Both the position numbers and the translations under genes were made by a program. Source: Vibrio nereis NBRC 15637 (GTDB lineage: Bacteria > Pseudomonadota > Gammaproteobacteria > Enterobacterales > Vibrionaceae). From it: a stretch of 46,313 bases of DNA. The DNA is taken from contig NZ_BCUD01000024.1 of NCBI RefSeq assembly GCF_001591105.1, positions 1-46,313 on the forward strand, given 5' to 3'. The notes beneath the pieces are model-generated. The model was not told the origin of the DNA. It was given only the letters and a program-made list of their open reading frames with translations, and ran no database searches. Below, piece by piece: positions 34,080 through 40,260 of this stretch. The number at the start of each line of letters is the position of its first letter. Position 1 is the first letter of the stretch.

Positions 34080-35954
34080 ATGGCATTATGGGGCGGAAGA
34101 TTTACCCAAGCAGCAGATACTAGATTCAAAGAATTCAACGATTCATTGCGCTTCGATTACCGATTGGCTGAGCAAGATATTGTTGGCTCAATTGCATGGT
34201 CTAAAGCACTGCTGTCTGTAGATGTGCTGAGTGAAGAAGAGCAACAAAAACTTGAGCTGGCGCTGAATGAGCTGAAACTTGAAGTGATGGAAGATCCGCA
34301 TCAAATCCTACGTTCTGATGCTGAGGATATTCATTCATGGGTGGAGCAGCAACTGATCAGCAAAGTAGGTGACCTAGGCAAAAAACTGCACACTGGCCGT
34401 TCACGTAACGATCAGGTCGCGACAGATTTAAAACTGTGGTGTCGTCAACAAGGCCAGCAGTTATTGATAGCGCTTGACCGTCTGCAATCTCAGATGGTTT
34501 CAGTGGCAAAAGTGCACCAAGAAACGGTTCTGCCTGGCTACACACACTTGCAGCGTGCTCAGCCAGTCACATTTGCTCATTGGTGTTTGGCTTACGTTGA
34601 GATGTTTGAACGTGATTACTCGCGTTTAAACGATGCGATTGAGCGTTTAGATACTTGCCCACTCGGCTCGGGCGCATTGGCTGGTACGGCGTATTCTATC
34701 GATCGTGAGGCATTAGCGCATAACTTAGGTTTCCGCCGTGCAACTCGTAACTCTTTGGATTCAGTCTCTGACCGTGACCACGTGATGGAGCTGATGTCAG
34801 TGGCGTCTATCTCTATGCTGCACTTGTCGCGTCTTGCTGAAGATATGATTTTCTATAACTCGGGTGAATCAAACTTTATCGAGTTGGCGGATACTGTGAC
34901 ATCTGGCTCTTCTCTCATGCCGCAGAAGAAAAACCCAGATGCACTTGAGTTGATCCGTGGTAAAACTGGCCGTGTTTATGGTGCGCTATCCAGCATGATG
35001 ATGACGGTGAAAGCCCTGCCGCTGGCATACAACAAAGACATGCAGGAAGATAAAGAAGGCCTGTTTGATGCGCTGGATACATGGAACGACTGTATGGAAA
35101 TGGCCGCCCTGTGCTTTGATGGCATCAAGGTTAACGGTGAGCGTACTCTAGAAGCGGCGAAGCAAGGTTATGCTAACGCGACGGAACTGGCAGACTACCT
35201 CGTGGCGAAAGGCATTCCATTCCGTGAAGCGCACCATATTGTAGGTGTTGCGGTTGTGGGCGCGATTGCGAAGGGTTGCGCACTAGAAGAGTTGTCTATC
35301 GCTGAACTGAAAGAATTCTCGGATGTGATTGAAGCCGATGTGTATGACATCCTGACAATTGACTCGTGCCTCGAGAAACGTAGCGCCTTGGGGGGCGTAT
35401 CGCCTAAGCAAGTCGCGTATGCGGTTGACCAAGCCGAGTCGCGTTTGATTAAGCGCGATACTTCTACCGTCAAAGTCCGTTCTGCGCGTTTAACCGATAT
35501 TGAAGCACTCGAAGGTATGGTGGCGTACTGGGCCAACTTGGGTGAGAACCTACCGCGTTCTAGAAACGAGCTCGTGCGTGATATTGGTTCGTTTGCCGTG
35601 GCGGAGCATCATGGTGAAGTCACAGGGTGTGCGTCACTGTATATGTATGACTCTGGCTTGGCAGAAATTCGCTCTTTAGGCGTTGAAGCTGGCTGGCAGC
35701 ATCAAGGGCAAGGTACTGCGATTGTGCAGTATCTGGTGGAAAAAGCGCGCCAGATGGCGATCAAGAAAGTGTTTGTGTTAACTCGCACACCAGAATTCTT
35801 TATGAAGCAAAGTTTCTTACCAACGTCGAAGTCGCTGTTGCCAGAAAAGGTACTCAAGGATTGCGAACAATGCCCACGTCAGCATGCGTGCGATGAGGTG
35901 GCCTTAGAAGTAAACTTAGTTGAAAAAGCGATTACGCGCTCAAACGTCGCGTAA
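34080..35954 (+). CDS. argH: Argininosuccinate lyase fused to a GNAT acetyltransferase (ArgH(A))
   Basis: Residues 1-455 are a complete argininosuccinate lyase (final arginine step): MALWGGRF, LHTGRSRNDQVATD (103-116), THLQRAQPVTFAHW, and the fumarase/aspartase signature GSSLMPQKKNP (276-286). Residues about 465-620 are a GNAT domain like the C-terminal half of N-acetylglutamate synthase: acyl-CoA loop WQHQGQGTA (539-547), VFVLTRTPEFFMKQSFLP. A late cysteine cluster (Cys595, Cys598, Cys604) is also present. At 624 residues it is about 160 longer than ordinary ArgH. Such fusions are known from Vibrio and relatives and can supply the first pathway step. AGGAG ribosome binding site; apparently its own promoter. 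Confidence 0.94.
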   Translation: MALWGGRFTQAADTRFKEFNDSLRFDYRLAEQDIVGSIAWSKALLSVDVLSEEEQQKLELALNELKLEVMEDPHQILRSDAEDIHSWVEQQLISKVGDLGKKLHTGRSRNDQVATDLKLWCRQQGQQLLIALDRLQSQMVSVAKVHQETVLPGYTHLQRAQPVTFAHWCLAYVEMFERDYSRLNDAIERLDTCPLGSGALAGTAYSIDREALAHNLGFRRATRNSLDSVSDRDHVMELMSVASISMLHLSRLAEDMIFYNSGESNFIELADTVTSGSSLMPQKKNPDALELIRGKTGRVYGALSSMMMTVKALPLAYNKDMQEDKEGLFDALDTWNDCMEMAALCFDGIKVNGERTLEAAKQGYANATELADYLVAKGIPFREAHHIVGVAVVGAIAKGCALEELSIAELKEFSDVIEADVYDILTIDSCLEKRSALGGVSPKQVAYAVDQAESRLIKRDTSTVKVRSARLTDIEALEGMVAYWANLGENLPRSRNELVRDIGSFAVAEHHGEVTGCASLYMYDSGLAEIRSLGVEAGWQHQGQGTAIVQYLVEKARQMAIKKVFVLTRTPEFFMKQSFLPTSKSLLPEKVLKDCEQCPRQHACDEVALEVNLVEKAITRSNVA

Positions 35955-36072
35955 CTATCTGACTTGCAAGGTGCTCAAGAAAAGATCAAAAAAGATCGTT
36001 TATTTGGGGAACCTTCAATAAAAGGCAGGGTCTATAGAGGTACCACTGCTTTTTCTTAGACAAATCTAAGAG

Positions 36073-36108
36073 AGCCCCGGAACCGAAATTGGTTTTGGGG
36101 CTTTTTTC
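36073..36108 (+). terminator. argH terminator
   Basis: Stem AGCCCCGGAACC (36073-36084) / GGTTTTGGGGCT (36091-36102) with G-T wobbles, 6-nt loop and a run of T. It abuts the stop codon of the convergent DUF3624-like gene. Confidence 0.88.
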
Positions 36109-36365
36109 TATCTACGCTTTCCGATTCTTTGCCGCCAAGGCAGTAAGATGTAGCGCATCCAAAGGTGGAGTGCTAATAACGTGTTAAAAGCGAATGCTGC
36201 AAAGATCAGTGCAATAGACTCAATCGTTTTAGGGTTTTCTTGGCAAAGAAACCACCACACAAGCCAGCAAAGCACTGAAAGTACGGTAAGTTGGTTAATG
36301 CAACGCTGGCATCGGCCGATTTTTTCCCAAAACCAATGATGTTTCTCACAGTAATGACATGTCAT
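36108..36365 (-). CDS. Small DUF3624-like membrane protein with two CxxC motifs
   Basis: An 85-residue protein of unknown function. It begins MTCHYCEKHHWFWEKIGRCQRCINQL: Cys3/Cys6 and Cys19/Cys22 form two CxxC pairs that could bind zinc or another metal. Two hydrophobic segments follow (about 25-41 and 49-68), then a basic C-terminus. It resembles the vibrio-specific DUF3624 family from memory. A longer frame reaching back over the ridA-like start is rejected, since the CxxC motif normally opens the protein. The ribosome binding site is weak. Divergent from the Rid-family gene by 66 bp. Confidence 0.7.
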   Translation of the reverse strand: MTCHYCEKHHWFWEKIGRCQRCINQLTVLSVLCWLVWWFLCQENPKTIESIALIFAAFAFNTLLALHLWMRYILLPWRQRIGKRR

Positions 36366-36431
36366 GGTGATTAAATATTCTGTAACATACCCAGTCTTAG
36401 AATATCGTAACCCAACGTGAAAGTGAGAAAA

Positions 36432-36779
36432 ATGATAGAACGTCAACAAACTAAACAGCGTATGAGCCGTATCGTCAAACACAATGGTGTGATCTACCTT
36501 TGTGGCCAAGTGTGTGCTGATGCGACGCAGGGTATTACAGAGCAAACTCAAACTATGCTGGATAAAGTGGAAGAGCTACTGCTAGAGGCGGGCAGTGACA
36601 AAGAGCACATGCTGTCTGCCACTATTTATCTAAAAGATATGCAGTACTTCCAAGAAATGAATGCCGTTTGGGATGCATGGGTACCGGAAGGCCACGCACC
36701 TGCGCGTGCGTGTGTCACTGCTGACATGGCACGTGATGCGCTATTGGTTGAAATCTCTGTGATTGCAGCCGAGAAGTAA
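36432..36779 (+). CDS. Rid family (YjgF/YER057c/UK114) protein, YoaB-like
   Basis: Rid-family trimers hydrolyse reactive enamine/imine intermediates or have unassigned roles. The 115-residue protein has the single Rid domain, with the conserved Arg92 in HAPARACV, LCGQVCAD in place of the usual SGQ motif, and ATIYLKDMQYFQEMNAVWDAWVPEGHAPAR, which is closest to E. coli YoaB rather than to RidA itself. Whether it has imine deaminase activity is therefore unsure. Start at 36432 is chosen over an upstream GTG because of a GAGA-type ribosome binding site and family length. Confidence 0.82.
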   Translation: MIERQQTKQRMSRIVKHNGVIYLCGQVCADATQGITEQTQTMLDKVEELLLEAGSDKEHMLSATIYLKDMQYFQEMNAVWDAWVPEGHAPARACVTADMARDALLVEISVIAAEK

Positions 36780-36783
36780 AACA

Positions 36784-36813
36784 AAAAACGAGCCACATAG
36801 TTGGCTCGTTTTT
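36784..36813. terminator. Bidirectional terminator between the Rid gene and the flavoprotein gene
   Basis: Stem AAAAACGAGCCA (36784-36795) / TGGCTCGTTTTT (36802-36813) with a 6-nt loop, between convergent genes. Confidence 0.93.
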
Positions 36814-36832
36814 ATTTGTGGTTGGGTGCGGT

Positions 36833-38290
36833 TTAACAGCCTGGACCACAGTCTAAACAGTGTTTGATCATTTCTGGCCCTAAGTGCAGCTTCGCGTTTA
36901 AGTCGCGTAGTGCGGTGCGTACACCCTCTTCAATCACCGGGTGGTAAAACGGCATATCTAACATTTCGGAAACCGTCATCTTGTTTTGGTGTGCCCAAGC
37001 CAGTAGGTGAGCAAGGTGTTCTGCGTTTGGCCCCATCATTTCGGCACCCAAGAATCGACCAGTACCATGTTCACCGTACACGTGAAGCAATCCTTTATTT
37101 CTTAGCATCACCCTTGAGCGGCCTTGGCCTTCAAACGATACCTCACCGGTTTCGAAACAGCCACAAGCACCGAAGCGTGTTTGCAGTTGTTGGTAGCTTT
37201 CGCCGACCATCGCAATTTGTGGGTCGGAGAACACGGCCGAGATGGGAGAACGACGTAACCCCGCTCGAATATCAGGGAAACGACCTGCGTTGTCACCTGC
37301 GATTTTGCCTTGATCTGCCGCTTCGTGGAGCAGTGGCATCTGATTGCTGGCATCGCCCGCGATAAAGATACTCTCGACCGATGTTTGCAGCGTGAAGTGA
37401 TCTGCGGTTGGGACGCCGCGTTCATCAAGCGCAATATTGGTGTTTTCAATTGCGAGCTTATCTACATTTGGGCGTCGGCCTGTGGCTGCAAGCACGTAGT
37501 CAACGACGAACGTTTCCAGTTCTCCATCATGGTTGATGAATTGGATTTCAACCTTGTCGCTGCCTTCTATGCGCTTCATACTTTCAACTTGCACGTCCGC
37601 ATCCAAGTAAAATTCCTCTTGGAACGCTTTGTTGGCATAAGCCATGACTTCTGGGTCAGTCAGTGGTCCAACTTGACCCCCAAGACCGAATAGCTTCACT
37701 TTTACCCCTAGGCGGTGCAGTGCTTGGCCAAGTTCAAGGCCTATCACCCCAGGTCCAAATACCGCGACAGACTCAGGTAGGTCATCCCAGTCAAACACGT
37801 CATCGTTGATCACGAGACGATCGCCAAGTTCATTCCATACTGCTGGATAAGCAGGGCGAGAACCAGTCGCGATAACGACGCGTTTTGCTTTGATTTGTGT
37901 ATGGTCGTCAACGATCAGCGTATTGTCGTCGACAAATTTCGCGTAGCCTGCAATTTTGTCTTCTGCAGGGATCTCATCCACTCCTTCCAAAACAAAGCCG
38001 ACAAAGCGATCACGTTCGCGTTTGACTCGCTCCATCACCTCACGGCCATTGATTTCAATCTCACCTGTAGGGTGTATGCCAAAGCCTGGCGCTTTTTCTA
38101 TTTGGTGAACACTTTCTGCGGCGGCAATCAGTAGCTTTGAAGGCATGCAACCCACGCGAGCACAGGTTGTTCCGTATGGACCACCTTCGATCATAACGAC
38201 ACTGTCTGTGTGTGCTTTTGCCGTTCGGTAAGCACCAAGACCGGCTGTACCACCACCAATAACGGCTACATCAACGTTTAACTGCTTCAT
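36833..38290 (-). CDS. Dihydrolipoamide dehydrogenase-like flavoprotein disulfide reductase
   Basis: FAD/NAD(P)H-dependent disulfide oxidoreductase of unknown substrate. The 485-residue protein has the FAD fold GGGTAG (12-17), the redox-active pair Cys43/Cys48 (TTCARVGCMPSKLL), a second nucleotide fold FGPGVIGLELG, the second FAD motif IFIAGDA, and the His-Glu active-site couple in FYHPVIEEG. It is not the E3 subunit of a 2-oxoacid complex by context: no such genes are near. The last nine residues (HCLDCGPGC) carry Cys478, Cys481 and Cys485, an unusual tail. It lies 124 bp downstream of the Prx-Grx gene, same strand. The start at 38290 is preferred over a frame 11 codons longer. Confidence 0.85.
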   Translation of the reverse strand: MKQLNVDVAVIGGGTAGLGAYRTAKAHTDSVVMIEGGPYGTTCARVGCMPSKLLIAAAESVHQIEKAPGFGIHPTGEIEINGREVMERVKRERDRFVGFVLEGVDEIPAEDKIAGYAKFVDDNTLIVDDHTQIKAKRVVIATGSRPAYPAVWNELGDRLVINDDVFDWDDLPESVAVFGPGVIGLELGQALHRLGVKVKLFGLGGQVGPLTDPEVMAYANKAFQEEFYLDADVQVESMKRIEGSDKVEIQFINHDGELETFVVDYVLAATGRRPNVDKLAIENTNIALDERGVPTADHFTLQTSVESIFIAGDASNQMPLLHEAADQGKIAGDNAGRFPDIRAGLRRSPISAVFSDPQIAMVGESYQQLQTRFGACGCFETGEVSFEGQGRSRVMLRNKGLLHVYGEHGTGRFLGAEMMGPNAEHLAHLLAWAHQNKMTVSEMLDMPFYHPVIEEGVRTALRDLNAKLHLGPEMIKHCLDCGPGC

Positions 38291-38368
38291 ATTTGACTCT
38301 CGTGTTGTATTCCCAAGCCGCATGACGTAATGCTTGGAGGAGTGAATTGGATATCAGGATTTGAACGA

Positions 38369-38401
38369 CGTTCTTCCGATCCATGTTGAACTGGAAGAAC
38401 G
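38369..38401. repeat. Inverted repeat after the Prx-Grx gene
   Basis: Perfect 9-bp arms CGTTCTTCC (38369-38377) / GGAAGAACG (38393-38401) with a 15-nt loop, 14 bp beyond the prx-grx stop. There is no T-run on the minus strand, so it is not a standard terminator. It may be an attenuator or mRNA-stabilising hairpin between the two redox genes. Confidence 0.6.
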
Positions 38402-38414
38402 AAGCCTTAGAGTT

Positions 38415-39143
38415 TTAGCCTAGGAATGTTTCTAGTTCTTCGCTACCACCGATGTGTTGACCACCGATGAAGACTTGAGGAACCGTTGTACGACCTGAGA
38501 TAGCACGTAGGCTGACAGTGGTTGCATCTTTACCTAGGATAACTTCTTCGTACTGAAGGCCTTTATCGATTAGGTTCTGTTTTGCTTTTGCACAGAACGG
38601 ACAGCCCGGTTTAGTGAAGACAGTAATCGACTCTTGAGTTTTGTAATCTGGTGCAACGTAACCCAGCATAGTGTCCGCGTCTGATACTTTGAACGGGTCG
38701 CCTGGTTCGTTTGGTTCGATGAACATTTTCTCTACCACACCGTCTTTCACTAGCATGCTGTAACGCCATGAGCGCTTACCAAAGCCCAGGTCGTTCTTAT
38801 CAACCAGCATGCCCATGCCGTCTGTGAACTCACCGTTACCGTCAGGAATGAAGGTGATGTTTTCGGCCTCTTGGTCTTCTTTCCATGCGTTCATGACAAA
38901 GGTGTCGTTGACCGATACACACAGAATTTCATCAACGCCGTGGTCTTTAAATACCGGGAACAGCTCGTTGTAGCGAGGCAAATGGCTTGATGAACAAGTT
39001 GGCGTAAATGCGCCTGGAAGACTAAATACGATGACCGTTTTACCTTTGAATAGTTCGTCGGTCGTTACGTTCACCCATTGATCTCCTTGACGAGTTGGGA
39101 AAGTAACTTGAGGGACGTTTTGGCCTTCTTTTGATTCGAACAT
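38415..39143 (-). CDS. Hybrid peroxiredoxin-glutaredoxin (Prx5-Grx)
   Basis: Glutathione-dependent peroxidase in one polypeptide, as characterised in Haemophilus and Vibrio relatives. The 242-residue protein has a Prx5-type domain (about 1-165) with peroxidatic Cys50 in PGAFTPTCSSSH. A glutaredoxin domain follows (about 170-242) with the CPFC active site (Cys181, Cys184), the TVPQVF cis-proline loop, and GGSEEL. The glutaredoxin domain reduces the peroxidatic cysteine using glutathione. AAGGAAA ribosome binding site. Divergent from oxyR with an OxyR-type operator between, so induction by peroxide is expected. Confidence 0.95.
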   Translation of the reverse strand: MFESKEGQNVPQVTFPTRQGDQWVNVTTDELFKGKTVIVFSLPGAFTPTCSSSHLPRYNELFPVFKDHGVDEILCVSVNDTFVMNAWKEDQEAENITFIPDGNGEFTDGMGMLVDKNDLGFGKRSWRYSMLVKDGVVEKMFIEPNEPGDPFKVSDADTMLGYVAPDYKTQESITVFTKPGCPFCAKAKQNLIDKGLQYEEVILGKDATTVSLRAISGRTTVPQVFIGGQHIGGSEELETFLG

Positions 39144-39251
39144 AAATGATTTCCTTTTAATTTTTAAATGATTCGTTTAGAGCTTAACGCTTTCGTTCGC
39201 TCTGTTTCGTTTTGTTGAGCCCATTATTGAAAAAATTCTTTGATAGCTCTA

Positions 39252-39288
39252 ATCGTTTGATGCTATGGTTTTGATAGTTAATTTCTAT
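39252..39288. promoter_or_regulatory. OxyR operator between prx-grx and oxyR
   Basis: Four elements in the OxyR arrangement, each separated by 7 bp: ATCG (39252-39255), CTAT (39263-39266), ATAG (39274-39277) and CTAT (39285-39288). This matches the ATAG-N7-CTAT-N7-ATAG-N7-CTAT model in 15 of 16 positions. It sits 24 bp before the oxyR ATG and about 110 bp before the prx-grx ATG, as expected for autorepression and divergent activation. Confidence 0.85.
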
Positions 39289-39311
39289 CTTTGTTATGAG
39301 TGGAAAGTGAA

Positions 39312-40199
39312 ATGAATATTCGTGACTTTGAATATCTGGTTGCTTTGGCCGAACATAAGCATTTTCGTAAAGCCGCAGAAGCCTGTTTTGTCAGCCAACC
39401 TACGTTGAGTGGTCAAATCCGTAAATTGGAGGATGAGCTTGGCAGCACGCTTTTAGAGCGCAGCAGTCGCCGAGTGTTGTTTACAGACTCGGGTTTGCAG
39501 TTAGTAGAGCAGGCCAAACGTATCTTGAATGAAGTGAAAACATTTAAGGATATGGCCAATGGCCAAAGTGGTGAAATGACAGGGCCAATGCATATCGGTT
39601 TTATTCCGACGGTTGGTCCGTACATTTTGCCGCGCATTGTTCCTGCCCTGAAAGAGCAATTCCCGGACTTAGAGCTGTTTTTGCATGAAGCGCAAACGCA
39701 TCAGCTTGTGAGTCAGTTGGAGGAAGGAAAGTTGGACTGCTTAGTACTGGCTTCTGTTGCTGAAACCGCACCGTTCAAAGAAATTGACGTCTATGACGAA
39801 CCGATGCGTGTCGCGGTGCCGAGTGATCACGAGTGGGCGACACTCGATGAAGTGGATATGTTAGCGCTCAATGGGCGCACGGTACTGGCGCTTGGTGATG
39901 GCCACTGCTTGCGAGACCAAGCACTGGGCTTTTGTTTTGCCGCAGGTGCAAAAGATGATGAGCGCTTTAAAGCCACTAGCCTGGAAACGTTAAGGAATAT
40001 GGTCGCTGCAGGGGCGGGGATTACCTTATTGCCAGAGCTCTCTTTACCAGATGAAAAGGAAAAAGATGGAGTGTGTTATGTCAAGGCAACCAATCCGGTG
40101 CCTTCTCGTCGACTTGTACTTGCCTATCGTCCCGGCTCTCCGCTGAGAGAGCGCTTTGAGAAACTTGCTGCTGCTATTCAATCTCGGCTAGTCGCATAA
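39312..40199 (+). CDS. oxyR: Hydrogen peroxide sensor and LysR-type regulator OxyR
   Basis: Activates antioxidant genes when H2O2 forms an intramolecular disulfide. The 295-residue protein has an N-terminal LysR winged helix (MNIRDFEYLVALAEHKHFRKAAEACFVSQPTLSGQIRKLE) and a regulatory domain with GDGHCLRDQALGFC. The redox cysteines fall at Cys199 and Cys208, the same numbers as in E. coli OxyR. The start at 39312 is chosen over a frame four codons longer. Divergent from the prx-grx gene; ends at a strong hairpin. Confidence 0.97.
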   Translation: MNIRDFEYLVALAEHKHFRKAAEACFVSQPTLSGQIRKLEDELGSTLLERSSRRVLFTDSGLQLVEQAKRILNEVKTFKDMANGQSGEMTGPMHIGFIPTVGPYILPRIVPALKEQFPDLELFLHEAQTHQLVSQLEEGKLDCLVLASVAETAPFKEIDVYDEPMRVAVPSDHEWATLDEVDMLALNGRTVLALGDGHCLRDQALGFCFAAGAKDDERFKATSLETLRNMVAAGAGITLLPELSLPDEKEKDGVCYVKATNPVPSRRLVLAYRPGSPLRERFEKLAAAIQSRLVA

Positions 40200-40215
40200 A
40201 CGCTACAGAAATAGA

Positions 40216-40248
40216 AAAGGGGGCGATGCATTCACATCGCCCCCTTTC
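40216..40248. terminator. Bidirectional terminator between oxyR and mrcA
   Basis: 13-bp perfect stem AAAGGGGGCGATG (40216-40228) / CATCGCCCCCTTT (40235-40247) with a 6-nt loop. T-runs are short on both sides, but the stem is very stable and the genes converge. Confidence 0.85.
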
Positions 40249-40260
40249 GTATCTTTCGGC

